Shown: piece by piece, positions 1 to 9,310 of the stretch
Layout of the letters: each line of letters begins with the position of its first letter
Numbering within the stretch: the stretch's first letter is position 1
Source of the DNA: Psychrobacter glacincola
GTDB lineage: Bacteria > Pseudomonadota > Gammaproteobacteria > Pseudomonadales > Moraxellaceae
DNA: 64,000 nucleotides
NCBI RefSeq assembly: GCF_904846215.1
Contig: NZ_CAJGZK010000011.1
Location: 30,688-94,687, forward strand
Reading direction: 5' to 3'
Translations under genes and position numbers: made by a program
The notes under the pieces: generated by a model
What the model saw: only the letters and a program-made list of their open reading frames with translations
What the model was told of the DNA's origin: nothing
Databases searched by the model: none

Positions 1-886
1 ATGACGGTAAGACATTTGGCTGACCACAAGCGACAATAATGTCTGGGGCGTGACCACCACCAGCACCTTCAGTATGGTACGAATGGATACAGCGGTTTTT
101 AAAGGCCTCTAGCGTATCCTTGACAAATCCCGACTCATTTAAACTATCAGCATGTAGCGCTACCTGAATATCGTGACGGTCAGCAACATCAAGCGCATTG
201 CTAATAGCGGCTGGCGTTGCTGCCCAGTCTTCATGGACTTTTAAGCTCATCACACCTGCTTTGACTTGCTCTTCAAGCGCTTCTGGGGTACTGGCACTGC
301 CCTTACCCAAAAATCCGATGTTAATAGGCAAGTCATCTACCGCTTGCATCATTTTGCCGATATGCCATGGACCAGGGGTATTGGTGGTAGCCATTGAGCC
401 GGTCGCAGGGCCTGTACCACCGCCAATCATAGTGGTTAGACCGCTCATTAACGCTTCATCTACTTGTTGCGGGCAGATAAAGTGCACATGAGTATCTACC
501 CCGCCTGCAGTCAATATTTGGTTTTCACCTGCGATAATTTCAGTACCGGCGCCAATAATAATATCAATATCTGGCTGCGTATCTGGGTTGCCGGCTTTAC
601 CAATAGCGGCAATACGACCATTTTTTAAGCCAACATCGGCTTTTACGATGCCCCACCAATCAATAATAATCACGTTGGTAATCACGGTATCCATCACTGA
701 GTCTGAGCACAGCTGGCTTTGACCCATACCATCACGAATCACTTTACCGCCACCAAATACCACCTCTTCACCATAATGGGTATGGTCTTTTTCAATCTCG
801 ACCCAAAGCTCGGTATCGCCCAAACGGAGGCGGTCGCCAACGGTCGGACCATACATATTGGCATAGGCGTCGCGAGATATCTTCAT
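1..886 (-). CDS. ureC: Urease alpha subunit, 3' end cut by window edge
   Basis: Catalytic subunit of urease, the nickel enzyme that hydrolyses urea to ammonia and carbamate in the cytoplasm. The first 295 codons are present, starting [20 protein letters not shown]. The nickel-site residues fall where the family has them: H133 and H135 in GGVDTHVHF and the carbamylated lysine K216 in LKVHEDW. The visible part ends in [12 protein letters not shown], close to the active-site flap. The ATG overlaps the ureB stop (ATGA), so the two are translationally coupled. The remainder of the protein, with the later catalytic residues, lies beyond position 1. Identity is certain from motifs. Confidence 0.97.
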   Translation of the reverse strand, partial: MKISRDAYANMYGPTVGDRLRLGDTELWVEIEKDHTHYGEEVVFGGGKVIRDGMGQSQLCSDSVMDTVITNVIIIDWWGIVKADVGLKNGRIAAIGKAGNPDTQPDIDIIIGAGTEIIAGENQILTAGGVDTHVHFICPQQVDEALMSGLTTMIGGGTGPATGSMATTNTPGPWHIGKMMQAVDDLPINIGFLGKGSASTPEALEEQVKAGVMSLKVHEDWAATPAAISNALDVADRHDIQVALHADSLNESGFVKDTLEAFKNRCIHSYHTEGAGGGHAPDIIVACGQPNVLPS

Positions 887-1221
887 CGTGTCTCTCCCGA
901 ATCTGAATTGTCATCTAGCGCGCCCATCACCTCACCTCTAAAACCAAATATGCGGCGCAATCCGGCATAAGGCAGCAACGACACCTCACGTTTTTGGCCC
1001 GGCTCAAAGCGCGTGGCGGTGCCAGCAGGTATCGCTAGGCGATGGCCATAGGCTTTTTTTCGATCAAAGCTCAGTGCGCTATTGGTTTCAGCGAAGTGAT
1101 AATGAGAGCCCACTTGGATAGGGCGATCACCGGTATTGGCCACTTCAATCACAAAGCTGTCGCGACCTACGCACAGTTCAATATCGCCTGTCTTTAATTG
1201 ATATTCACCCGGAATCATCAT
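883..1221 (-). CDS. ureB: Urease beta subunit
   Basis: Structural small subunit of urease (112 aa) that packs against UreC. The sequence starts [20 protein letters not shown] and contains the family segment [11 protein letters not shown] followed by a [21 protein letters not shown] stretch, typical of UreB. Two adjacent ATGs are possible. The second (1218) gives the usual MIPGEY start and sits at better distance from the AAGGAG ribosome site. It ends overlapping the ureC start by 4 bases. It is a separate gene here, not fused to ureA as in Helicobacter. It lies 25 bases after ureA, in the same operon. Confidence 0.96.
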   Translation of the reverse strand: MMIPGEYQLKTGDIELCVGRDSFVIEVANTGDRPIQVGSHYHFAETNSALSFDRKKAYGHRLAIPAGTATRFEPGQKREVSLLPYAGLRRIFGFRGEVMGALDDNSDSGETR

Positions 1222-1246
1222 GCTCTCCTTAAGCTTTATGCTCTTA

Positions 1247-1549
1247 TTAGATAATAGGACTATGAACAGTCACCAGTTTGGTGCCATCCGAAAAAGTGGC
1301 TTCGACCTGAATACTTTCAATCATCTCAGGTACACCTTCCATCACATCCTCTCGGCTTAAGATTTCGCGGCCAGCACCCATCATCTCTGCCACCGTGCGC
1401 CCTTCTCGCGCGCCTTCCATAATCTCACAGCTTATTAATGCAATTGCTTCTGGATAGTTTAACTTCAATCCTTTTGCCTTACGGCGCTCTGCTAAAAGCC
1501 CAGCGGTAAAAAGCATTAATTTGTCTTTGTCTCTCGGGGTTAGTTCCAT
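1247..1549 (-). CDS. ureA: Urease gamma subunit
   Basis: Smallest urease structural subunit, exactly the usual 100 residues. It begins [20 protein letters not shown], carries the conserved [11 protein letters not shown] and [15 protein letters not shown] ([12 protein letters not shown]) segments, and ends TVHSPII, all hallmarks of UreA. A GGAG ribosome site lies about 8 bases before the ATG. It follows ureD by 75 bases and precedes ureB by 25, giving the gene order ureD-A-B-C seen in many proteobacteria. The metal-delivery genes ureE, ureF and ureG are expected beyond the window start. Confidence 0.97.
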   Translation of the reverse strand: MELTPRDKDKLMLFTAGLLAERRKAKGLKLNYPEAIALISCEIMEGAREGRTVAEMMGAGREILSREDVMEGVPEMIESIQVEATFSDGTKLVTVHSPII

Positions 1550-1624
1550 TGTTTGCTCCGTTTTTTTATTGCTATTGCTTTTAAAGTGTTATGCCTGATA
1601 TGGCATAAATAAAGCTCAAATTTA

Positions 1625-2533
1625 TTAGGTTAACCAAATGCGCGGTGTAACGGCCTGAACACCAATCAATCTTGGGCGTAGAATTTCCCTCGCTTGCTGC
1701 AATATATCCCATGCTTCATTGCGCTCCATGCCCAAATAGCGCAGTAAGAGCACGCCGCGGCGATAAGTCACCGCCCAATTATGATTGGCAGCTATTTTAT
1801 CGCGTAGTTCGGTAATGGTCTCAGCAGGGTCGCTCAGTCCGACAGTCCAAAGGGTAGCGTGTACCGTAGCGCCGCCTTGTCCCCATTTACCTAAAAATCG
1901 AGGATGTGCCGGGTCAATGACTTGGCGCTCTAACCATAGTGGCTGACCATTTCGGCTCAGCTGAAAGCGCTGTTCAATGATACCGCTGACATAAGGCAAA
2001 TCACTGGCTGGACGGCCAAGGCCAATAATCTCCCAGCCCAAGCATTTAGCCGTTTCCGCCAAATCGATAATCACCGTTTGCTCACCGCGTGACCCATCAA
2101 AAGCAAGGGTTTCTTGTGGCAGCCATTCAAGCGTGGCGCCGTCTTCGATTTTAAGATGAGTGTGCTGTGTCCAAGCGACATTATTGCTATCGGCTCGATA
2201 TAGCTTGTTGGCAGCTGGGGTGGTTAATAAAACGTGAGCGTTTTCAGACACCGTAACATCGATGGTTAGAGAGTCACCGCTGGCAATACCGCCTGGCGGA
2301 TGCAAAAGATACACATGGCAGCAGCCGTCACGACCTTCAGGATAAAAAGCGCGCTGTACCCGAAGTGGACCATAGTGGCGCGCCACATTCATGCGGGTGA
2401 TGCGAGTATCCGCTTCAGGATAAGCGGCAAAACCCAGAGTTAATGAGGCTGGCCAGTGACGGCTGGCATCAAAACGATGCCCAGAATCTATGACTGGCTG
2501 CGGATGCACAGGCATAGAAGATAAAATCGTCAT
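1625..2533 (-). CDS. ureD: Urease accessory protein UreD
   Basis: Chaperone that, with UreF and UreG, loads nickel into apo-urease. 302 aa, normal length. Recognisable family segments are RVQRAFYPEGRDGCCHVYLLHPPGGIASGD (two parts: RAFYPEG and HPPGGIASGD), LTTPAANKLYRAD, and LEWLPQETLAFDGSRGE in the middle. It is the first gene of the urease operon read on the minus strand, so the operon promoter should lie in the 490 bases upstream. No signal peptide or membrane segment is seen, in line with a cytoplasmic chaperone. Confidence 0.95.
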   Translation of the reverse strand: MTILSSMPVHPQPVIDSGHRFDASRHWPASLTLGFAAYPEADTRITRMNVARHYGPLRVQRAFYPEGRDGCCHVYLLHPPGGIASGDSLTIDVTVSENAHVLLTTPAANKLYRADSNNVAWTQHTHLKIEDGATLEWLPQETLAFDGSRGEQTVIIDLAETAKCLGWEIIGLGRPASDLPYVSGIIEQRFQLSRNGQPLWLERQVIDPAHPRFLGKWGQGGATVHATLWTVGLSDPAETITELRDKIAANHNWAVTYRRGVLLLRYLGMERNEAWDILQQAREILRPRLIGVQAVTPRIWLT

Positions 2534-3023
2534 GCGATTGGAAACCTTTTTTATAGGCCCAGCGCGACATACATCGCTGAATCGTCAGAAAATTGGCTGA
2601 CAATAGCAAAATGAGAAAATACATTCACGTGCGCGGGTGAGGTTAGAGTGACAGTGGCAGCCTAGTAGCTGTCAGCGAATGTCATTAGTTGGGCAATGAA
2701 TGCCTAAAAACCATAAAACGAGTAGTGCAGATAAATTGCGATATACCATCAGGGTAGAAGACGCTTCCCTTGATATGTGTATGAGCTTGATTGATGCAAA
2801 TAGGCACTCTAAAAAAGCCCTTATTAGTGAACAACCATACTGTTTATCTCTTATAAGCCAACCGTACATCATTGTCAAATTATTTCTTTACACATTGATA
2901 AAAACTATCGTCAATTAATCCTATTCCCAGTGAATCAATCTTGTCAATCTTGTAGTAATTCAATAAGATAAGTAGCTAGAGGCTGTCGTGTTTAATAAAT
3001 ATAGAGCCTAATGTTTAAAAGGA
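2534..3023. other. Intergenic region upstream of ureD, no gene recognised
   Basis: About 490 bases separate ureD from the glutathione S-transferase gene; both are on the minus strand. Short open frames on both strands (around 2672-2918) have no recognisable sequence, no convincing ribosome site and overlap one another, so they are not called. The urease promoter probably lies here. I saw no clear sigma-54 or NtrC-type site. Confidence 0.5.
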
Positions 3024-3698
3024 TTAACGCTCATCAAATGCTTTAGAAAAATTTTGGCAAAAAATCACCACCTCATCCCCTTCTTGCCACGGCTGAAACT
3101 TAGTCATCGCTTGCAAAAAGCGCGAATGCTGAAGCCAGTCTTGTAGCCATCGCTGCAGATTTGGATAGGGCAAGCTATAAAAAACATCGCGATCGACATG
3201 AGCGAATTGACGGACAAAAGGCATGATGCCGATATCTGCAATCGTTATGCTCTTCCCTAACAGGTAAGTATTTTTAGTCAGTAACGCCTCTAAAACCTCT
3301 AAAAACCCTTCACCCCGTTGTCGATACTCTGTCTGGGTCATCTCTAGATAACGATCGGCATATTTATAGCGATCGAGCCAATATTTAAACTCGTTATCGT
3401 TTTTATCAATCAAAGCATTTGCTTGATGAAAAATCTCTGCATTCAAAAGCTGTTGCGGATCTTGCTGCTCAAGCGCCCATACCATGATTTCTCTACTCTC
3501 TTCAATCACCGTCCCATCTACAAGTTGTAAAACAGGCACCGTACCTTTTGGGCTAATCGCTAGCATCTGAGACGGTTTATGTTTCAGCGTTATCTCTCGC
3601 AGCTCTACTTGCAGCTCGGCAAACAGTATGCCAAGACGGGCGCGCATGGCATAAGGGCAGCGACGAAAAGAGTACAGAAGATGATAAGAAGAAGTCAT
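3024..3698 (-). CDS. Glutathione S-transferase family protein
   Basis: 224 aa from the chosen ATG. The N-terminal thioredoxin-like domain starts MTSSYHLLYSFRRCPYAMRAR, with a CPY motif at the glutathione site, then SPKGTVPVLQL (cis-proline) and EESREIMVW (glutathione gamma-glutamyl contact). The C-terminal half is helical, with ITIADIGIMPFVRQF, the usual GST N-capping box region. An in-frame ATG 25 codons upstream (3773) would add a residue stretch not seen in GSTs, so 3698 is preferred, although neither start has a strong ribosome site. Cytosolic detoxification or redox role is expected; the substrate is unknown. Confidence 0.85.
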   Translation of the reverse strand: MTSSYHLLYSFRRCPYAMRARLGILFAELQVELREITLKHKPSQMLAISPKGTVPVLQLVDGTVIEESREIMVWALEQQDPQQLLNAEIFHQANALIDKNDNEFKYWLDRYKYADRYLEMTQTEYRQRGEGFLEVLEALLTKNTYLLGKSITIADIGIMPFVRQFAHVDRDVFYSLPYPNLQRWLQDWLQHSRFLQAMTKFQPWQEGDEVVIFCQNFSKAFDER

Positions 3699-4038
3699 AG
3701 GTATGGTTCGTATTTGAATTGAGATTAATAGCTTTAGAGGCGAAGGTTGTTTGTCACTAGGGCATATCATCATTTCATCATTTCATCATTTTAAAAATAG
3801 CAGTGACGACACCTTCATTCATGATAACAATGCCAATAATTGCATTCAACGGTGGGTTTGATATTTCAGAAGATTGAGCGCTAATTTAAAACAATATTTA
3901 CAGCACAATGACTAACTTTTTTATACTTGTTAGCGTATTCAACTTATATTGGGATTTACGAGGAATTAGATTGCTAGGATTTTCGAAAGCAGTTACACTT
4001 CCTTAATAAACCGCTACACTAATGACAAGGAAGTCGAT
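3699..4038. other. Divergent intergenic region, GST / GDSL autotransporter
   Basis: 340 bases between two divergent genes. The only visible structure is a short tandem run of the decamer CATTTCATCA near 3770-3790 and an AT-rich stretch further on. Promoters for both genes are expected here, but I could not assign hexamers with confidence. Confidence 0.4.
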
Positions 4039-5931
4039 ATGCTCCGTAATACCTCGCGCGCTATGGTTAACCCTAAAACACTTAAAACATTGACCAAAAG
4101 TATGCTTGCCATCTCGCTATCAATGGCAGGCCTAGCCCATGCTGAGCTTTATAGCAGCGTGACATTTTTTGGTGATAGCTTGACCGATGGCGGCTATTTT
4201 AGCCCCATTACCCAAGGCAAGCTGGGTATTAAAGAGTCAGGTCAATTTACGACCAACCCTGATAATGTATGGGCGACCTCATTTGCTGAGCAACTTGGTA
4301 CAACCTCTGTTGCCAATACTGTCGGTAGCGCTCAAACTGGCAATAACTATGCTATTGGTGGTGCAAGAGCTGGCGTGGATATCGTTAATACTGACTTTGG
4401 CGTTAACATACCTGTTGCTTCTGTCAATACTCAAGTAAATGGTTATCTTGCTAATAAAAAAATTGATCCTAATGGCCTGTATGTGGTCTGGGGAGGCGCA
4501 AACGATTTGCTTGCTGCCGCTGCTACTGGAAATCCGGCAAGCGCTGTCAATATTATTAGTTTAGCAGTAAAGAGTCAGGTTGATACCATCAATACCTTAA
4601 AAAATAATGGCGCAAACTATATTTTAGTACCTAATATCCCTGATATAGGGCTAACACCCACTGCTATCGCCGCAGGAGCAGGTTTCCAATCGTCTGGTAC
4701 TATGTTAGCAAATCTATATAATCAATCTATGTACAATGGTGCTGTCGCTACTGGCGCAAATATCATACCGCTCGATACTTTTAGTCTATTACAACAAGTT
4801 ACTGCCAACCCTACAGCTTATGGCTTTACCAATGTTACTCAACCCGCTTGTACAACCGCAAGCTCCTTAGTATGTGGATCAAGTAATTTAGTCGTGCCAG
4901 GTGCTAATGAAAGCTATTTCTTTGCTGATGGCATCCATCCGTCGGGACGTGCGCACCAGCTGATTGCAGATTATGCCAGTGCCGTCGTGACCGCGCCTAG
5001 TCTCATTGGCGTATTGCCGCACATCGCGACGACAGCAGGACTGGCAACTAGCGAGCGCTTGCAATCTCACATCAATCAAATCCAAAGCAGTGAGCAAAAA
5101 CCTGCCCGTAACTTATGGGCAACCGGTGAATTTGAAAATCAAGATATTGCAGGGTTTGAAGGCGATAGTAATACCCAAGTATTATTGGGCGTAGACTTTG
5201 CTCATCCTAACTCAGCACATGCGGTAACAGGATTATATGGCAACATCACCCAAAAAGATTTTGAGAATTCAGGGGTTCGCACTGGCTTAAGCAATATCGA
5301 CTTAGAAGAAGTGGGCTTTGGTGTCTATCATAGCAATACCTTAGATAAGCTTGGCGGTGTGCAGATCAATGGTGCGGTTGGCTTTGGTAATCTAGACGTT
5401 GATGTCACTCGTGCGGTCACACTTGGCGGCAATAAACAAGAATTTAACTCTAATGCTGATGGTAAACGTTACTATGCCAACTTGCAGGCAGGATATCCGA
5501 TGCAGCTCAGCAGCCTTGCTATCACCCCATATATCGGTGCAACGGCTAGCCGTGTGAGATTGGATGGGCTAAAAGAGCAGGAAATGTCTGGTATTGCTAT
5601 GCAGTTCGATGAGCAAAAATATACCACCACTTATGGCAAACTTGGTGTCAAAGCCAATCATAACTTAGCCGATACACTGAATATATTCGGTGATGTTCAT
5701 TATCAAAAGCAGTTAAGTGATAATCGTGAAGCGGCTTCTGCGCGCCTCAATACGATAGCGAATATCAGCTTTGATACGCCGATCATACAGACCGACGATG
5801 ATAATTTTGGTATGACACTTGGTGTATCCAAAAGCTTCGGTCAATTAAATGCCAATGCTGGTGTCACGCACTCGCAAGGTGATGATGACAAATCAACGAA
5901 TTTGTTTGTCGGTGTTAGCAGCACTTTTTAA
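4039..5931 (+). CDS. GDSL-type esterase autotransporter (EstA-like)
   Basis: 630 aa outer-membrane esterase. A signal peptide ends in GLAHA at residue 35. The passenger is a GDSL hydrolase: block I GDSLTDGG with nucleophile S47, block III GGANDLL, and block V DGIHPSG with D297 and H300 completing the triad. From about residue 350 to the end is an autotransporter beta-barrel, with alternating strands and a terminal phenylalanine (GVSSTF) as needed by the BAM complex. AAGGAAG lies 7 bases before the ATG. Pseudomonas EstA has the same plan and supports rhamnolipid production and motility; the substrate here is unknown. It is monocistronic, followed by a terminator. Confidence 0.92.
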   Translation: MLRNTSRAMVNPKTLKTLTKSMLAISLSMAGLAHAELYSSVTFFGDSLTDGGYFSPITQGKLGIKESGQFTTNPDNVWATSFAEQLGTTSVANTVGSAQTGNNYAIGGARAGVDIVNTDFGVNIPVASVNTQVNGYLANKKIDPNGLYVVWGGANDLLAAAATGNPASAVNIISLAVKSQVDTINTLKNNGANYILVPNIPDIGLTPTAIAAGAGFQSSGTMLANLYNQSMYNGAVATGANIIPLDTFSLLQQVTANPTAYGFTNVTQPACTTASSLVCGSSNLVVPGANESYFFADGIHPSGRAHQLIADYASAVVTAPSLIGVLPHIATTAGLATSERLQSHINQIQSSEQKPARNLWATGEFENQDIAGFEGDSNTQVLLGVDFAHPNSAHAVTGLYGNITQKDFENSGVRTGLSNIDLEEVGFGVYHSNTLDKLGGVQINGAVGFGNLDVDVTRAVTLGGNKQEFNSNADGKRYYANLQAGYPMQLSSLAITPYIGATASRVRLDGLKEQEMSGIAMQFDEQKYTTTYGKLGVKANHNLADTLNIFGDVHYQKQLSDNREAASARLNTIANISFDTPIIQTDDDNFGMTLGVSKSFGQLNANAGVTHSQGDDDKSTNLFVGVSSTF

Positions 5932-5979
5932 ACGGTTTGAATCAAGCTTAGCTGCTGATACTTTATATGTTTAGCCTAA

Positions 5980-6017
5980 AAAAACCGCCAAATACTAAAA
6001 AGTGCTTGGCGGTTTTC
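5980..6017 (+). terminator. Rho-independent terminator after the autotransporter
   Basis: AAAACCGCCAA and TTGGCGGTTTT form an 11-bp perfect stem around a 14-base loop, followed by T-rich sequence. It starts about 50 bases after the esterase stop. Confidence 0.85.
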
Positions 6018-6076
6018 TATTGAGAGGGTTTTTAAGTACGTTATTTAAGCTTATCTTTTACGTTATTGGGTGCGCT

Positions 6077-6216
6077 CTATCGTCAAAATACTCTAAAAAC
6101 GCTACCGTAATGCTGGGGTTAATTATTCGCAGCCTCTGTCTGCATAGGCACAGCAAGCAAGAAAAATTGATACCAGCAGTACATAATGTGTCGATATTAC
6201 TTTTCACTGACTATAG
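6077..6216 (+). repeat. Intergenic hairpin repeat, copy A1
   Basis: Begins CTATCGTCAAAATACTC and ends TTTTCACTGACTATA, with the family core GCAGCCTCTGTC ... CACAGCAAGCAAG in the middle. The left arm near 6115 (AATGCTGGGGTTAATTATTC) is only partly complementary to the right arm (AAAAATTGATACCAGCAG), so this copy looks degenerate on one side. It fills the space between the esterase terminator and sotB. Confidence 0.85.
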
Positions 6217-6361
6217 CGACCTACTCTCATTATCAAAAAACCTCTTTAATAAATACCATTGACTTGGTATCTTGCCCTCCATTCTTATATTTCTTGATAG
6301 CCCTTACTCCTCGTTTTTAAGCACATTTTGCTGTATTACCATCTTCTTTATACTGGATTTT

Positions 6362-7561
6362 ATGACACCTAACTTTGAGGCGAGCTCAGTTTCCCGCCGA
6401 ACTCAGTATTTTCAAGTATTTTTGATGGGCGTTAGTGCCTTCATTATGAATACCACCGAATTTGTCCCCGTTGCCTTGTTAAGTGACATCGCGCAAGACT
6501 TCGCTATTACCACAGCAGAAACGGGCTGGATGTTAACGCTCTATGCGTGGATTGTCGCTGCCATGTCGTTACCGCTGATGCTATTGACCAGTCGATTTGA
6601 ACGTAAACGTTTGCTCTTGGCCTTGTTTGCCGTTTTTATTGCCAGCCACATATTATCCGTGTTTGCGTGGAGCTTTGATATACTCCTCATCAGCCGCGTT
6701 GGGATTGCACTGTCGCATGCGATATTTTGGTCAATCACGGCGGCGATTGCCATACGCGTGGCACCCAAAGGCAAAAAAGCATTAGCACTCAGTGTGCTGG
6801 CGACTGGAACCTCATTAGCAATGGTACTTGGTGTGCCATTAGGGCGTGTGATTGGTCAATGGTTTGGCTGGCGCGCAACCTTTGGCGGTATTGGCGTGCT
6901 TGCTTTTGTTGTATTCGTTCTACAAGCAAAACTATTACCTACCCTGCCAAGTATGTTTGAAGGGTCTTTTAGAAAAATTCCAGAATTGCTCAAAAATCCA
7001 TTGTTAGTCTGTCTGTATCTGCTGATTTTAATTGTCTTTACTGCACACTATACCGCTTACTCTTATATCGAGCCTTTTATGCGGCAGGTCGGTGCCATCA
7101 GTGAAAACGCTGCGACTTTTGTACTGCTACTGTTCGGTGTCGCAGGGATTGTAGGCAGTGTGATATTCAGTTGCTGGGGTGATCGTTTTAATACCAGATT
7201 GATGCTGATATCGACGATATTGATATTACTATCGATGCTTGCGCTATTGATTGCTGTGACCTCTATTTGGGCACTCAGCTTGATTGCCTTACTTTGGGGC
7301 GCTGCACTTATGCTACTAATTATCTCCATGCAAGCCAAGGTTATTATGGTCGATGTCAATGCACAAGATATGCTGATGTCGATGTTTTCAGGAATTATTA
7401 ACTTGGGGATTGGTACAGGTGCGCTGTTCGGTGGTTATGCGGTGACGCATATCTCCATATCAAGCGTGGGATATGTCGGTGCGGCTATTTCTAGTATGGC
7501 ACTGCTACTGATGATATTTATGATAAAACGCTTTCCTGAATTAAGCAGAAGGCTTGGCTAA
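6362..7561 (+). CDS. sotB: Sugar efflux transporter SotB-like MFS protein
   Basis: 399-aa major facilitator with 12 predicted membrane segments. Close agreement with E. coli SotB (YdeA) can be seen along the length: NTTEFVPVALLSDIAQ, LTLYAWIVAAMSLPLM, SHAIFWSITAAIAIR, ALSVLATGTSLAMVLGVPLG, and AHYTAYSYIEPF. SotB exports arabinose and some other sugars or IPTG. The first ATG, at 6362, gives MTPNFEASSVSRRTQYF. An upstream TTG would add 30 hydrophobic residues not found in the family. It stands alone on its strand and converges with arfB only 17 bases away. Confidence 0.9.
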   Translation: MTPNFEASSVSRRTQYFQVFLMGVSAFIMNTTEFVPVALLSDIAQDFAITTAETGWMLTLYAWIVAAMSLPLMLLTSRFERKRLLLALFAVFIASHILSVFAWSFDILLISRVGIALSHAIFWSITAAIAIRVAPKGKKALALSVLATGTSLAMVLGVPLGRVIGQWFGWRATFGGIGVLAFVVFVLQAKLLPTLPSMFEGSFRKIPELLKNPLLVCLYLLILIVFTAHYTAYSYIEPFMRQVGAISENAATFVLLLFGVAGIVGSVIFSCWGDRFNTRLMLISTILILLSMLALLIAVTSIWALSLIALLWGAALMLLIISMQAKVIMVDVNAQDMLMSMFSGIINLGIGTGALFGGYAVTHISISSVGYVGAAISSMALLLMIFMIKRFPELSRRLG

Positions 7562-7578
7562 ATTAAAAAACGTTCTAC

Positions 7579-7992
7579 CTAAAAATCCACCTTACCGCGC
7601 AATGCTTTTGTCTTGCCGCGCTGGGTTTTTTGATCCACACGCTTACGTTTGGCATTTCTGCTTGGCTTAGTAGGCTTGCGAGTTTTATTGACATAAGTGG
7701 CTTGTATGATAAAGCTTTGCAGGCGCTCAAAGGCATCGATTCTATTGCGCTCTTGGGTACGAAATTGCTGCGCTTTAATTATAAGCACACCTTCTTTGGT
7801 AATTCGGCTGTCTTTACTATCGAGCAATCGCTGCTTATTCACATCACTCAGACTAGAAGTATGAATATCAAAGCGCAAATGAATCGCAGAGGAGACTTTA
7901 TTGACGTTTTGACCGCCTGCGCCTTGCGCACGTATGGCGCTAATCTCCACTTCACTGTCATTTAAGCGGATGGCATTGCTGATAAAAATCAT
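7579..7992 (-). CDS. arfB: Peptidyl-tRNA hydrolase ArfB (ribosome rescue)
   Basis: 137 aa, the usual ArfB/YaeJ size. It has the release-factor GGQ motif at residues 26-28 (RAQGAGGQNVNKVSSAIHLRF) but none of the codon-recognition domain of RF1/RF2. The C-terminal tail is strongly basic (KPSRNAKRKRVDQKTQRGKTKALRGK), which in this family enters the empty mRNA channel of a stalled ribosome. It releases the nascent peptide from non-stop complexes independently of tmRNA. Single gene, convergent with sotB. Confidence 0.93.
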   Translation of the reverse strand: MIFISNAIRLNDSEVEISAIRAQGAGGQNVNKVSSAIHLRFDIHTSSLSDVNKQRLLDSKDSRITKEGVLIIKAQQFRTQERNRIDAFERLQSFIIQATYVNKTRKPTKPSRNAKRKRVDQKTQRGKTKALRGKVDF

Positions 7993-8100
7993 AATGTGCT
8001 TTTGTAGATTATTAATAGTTGGGGTTTATGATAAAGCATTATGCATCTGCTTGCTACTTTGCCACTAACTGACCTAATAGCCAACCTAATAGCCGGCCTA

Positions 8101-8248
8101 ATATAGTCAGTTCAAAGTAAAAGCGATACGATTGTAATACGTGCTATTGGCTATAATTTTTTCTTGCTTGCTGTTCGCAGGCGTGACAGAGGCTGCAAAA
8201 AATTTATAGCCAACAGCACTGTATCGTTTTTAAAATGAATCGACTATA
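8101..8248 (-). repeat. Intergenic hairpin repeat, copy B1 (reverse orientation)
   Basis: Starts TATAGTCAGTTCAAAGTAAAAGCGATAC and ends GTATCG ... ATCGACTATA (both shown in parts). The core appears on the minus strand (CTTGCTTGCTG ... GACAGAGGCTGC on the plus strand). The arms GTGCTATTGGCTATA and TATAGCCAACAGCAC are complementary apart from one position. It directly abuts the left end of an IS630-family element at 8247. Confidence 0.82.
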
Positions 8249-8260
8249 TAGTCAACGAAC

Positions 8261-9157
8261 TTAAAAACTGTCACATAGCCAGAGGAAATAAAAGAACAAA
8301 GTATCAATACAATCTAGACGCCACTCTTTACGTTTTTGTTTCACCCAAGCCCAGACTTGCTCCCACTCGAGCACAGCTCTCGCCTTGCGCTCGGGCAAAG
8401 CAGTGCTTTGCTTTATCCTCACTCAGGGTTTAAATCTGGGCTATAAGGTGGAAGCCATAAAATGGTATGTTCTGCATCTTCGATAAGCGCTTGTATGTCT
8501 TGTCTTTTATGGAAAGTAGCATTATCCATAACAATAACACTGTTCTTAGGAAGATTAGGCAGTAGTAACTGGCTTACCCAACTATGAAAAACGTCACTGT
8601 TGACGCTACAATCATAAAGTCCAACAGCAAATAATTGATTGTTATAAATTGCCCCTATAGCGTTAGTTTGGTTCTTTAACTGCCAATTATACTCACCAAA
8701 GCATTTTTGTCCTTTGTTAGAGTAACCGTGAGGCCTGTTATCATGAGATTTAAAGCCACTTTCATCTAAGAATACAATGGGTCTATTATTTTTCTCAAAC
8801 TGGTGCAATTGCTCAAGAAACACGCCTCTTAGTTCAGCGTCTGCCTTAGGATGGTTTAGTGTCTTTTTTTTGGGTAATACCAAGACGCTTTAATGCTTTA
8901 GATATACCTCTATCGCTACAGTTGAAACGTCTGGCGCGCTCATAGTGATAGTCATCAGGATGCAACTCAACATCTAGTATGAGTGCTTTATTATCTATTT
9001 TGGTTGGTTTAAACTGACGCTCTACACCATCAATGTTTTTACACCAGCTTTGTATGGTGCTGGTGCTTATTTGATACTCCAGAGCAAGTTGACGATAGGT
9101 GTGACCGTCTTCTAGTTTCCTTAATATCATTTGTCGGTAATCTTTTGAATATGCCAT
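8261..9157 (-). pseudogene. IS630-family transposase, broken by a 62-bp insertion
   Basis: The first part (8846-9157, 103 aa) is a helix-turn-helix domain starting MAYSKDYRQMILRKLEDGHTY. A run of eight A residues near 8864-8871 joins it by a +1 (or -2) frame change to the DDE domain (8419-8883), with FLDESGF and VMDNATFH giving two of the three acidic residues. The third, in NPIEQVW in the other copy, is lost: translation stops at NPE because 62 extra bases replace the ATT codon. The original end, WLCDSF then stop at 8261, is still readable downstream. This copy is unlikely to encode active transposase. Confidence 0.85.
8363..8424. repeat. 62-bp palindromic insertion inside IS630 copy 1
   Basis: Compared with copy 2, 62 bases stand in place of three (AAT). 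The insert holds two dyads: CGAGC ... GCTCG spanning 26 bases, and GCAAAGCA-G-TGCTTTGC. It resembles a REP-type or other short mobile palindrome. No second copy was seen in the window. Confidence 0.7.
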
Positions 9158-9241
9158 AATGGTTATTGTATCGGCTTTATTGTTCGTTGACTATACATGC
9201 TTGGCTCCGCTCTTAAATATAAATTCTTACTATCACTAAAT

Positions 9242-9277
9242 AAAAAACCGCATGCTGTTTATCAGCATACGGTTTTA
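9242..9277 (-). terminator. Terminator of the SDR/acyl-CoA dehydrogenase operon
   Basis: On the minus strand AAAACCG-T-ATGCTG pairs with CAGCAT-G-CGGTTTT around a short AT loop, then a run of six T. It lies about 35 bases after the stop of the last gene of the operon. Confidence 0.8.
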
Positions 9278-9310
9278 AGATAACTATACTTTTAGAAGAT
9301 GAACCGCTAA

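Larger units (their letters stand above)
8247..9195 (-). mobile_element. IS630-family insertion sequence, copy 1
   Basis: About 949 bp bounded by TATAGTCAACGAAC and its complement GTTCGTTGACTATA, with TA dinucleotides at both ends as expected for the IS630/Tc1 superfamily. It encodes one transposase in two overlapping frames on the minus strand. A second copy (30303-32464) is nearly identical except for a 62-bp palindromic insertion found only here. The left end touches hairpin repeat B1. Confidence 0.9.

Noticed and set aside
2672..2918. Two overlapping short frames upstream of ureD
   Set aside because: Opposite strands over the same bases, no ribosome site and no recognisable sequence; treated as chance.
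6002..6262. 86-aa frame between the esterase and sotB
   Set aside because: Made from the terminator and hairpin repeat A1; not a protein gene.
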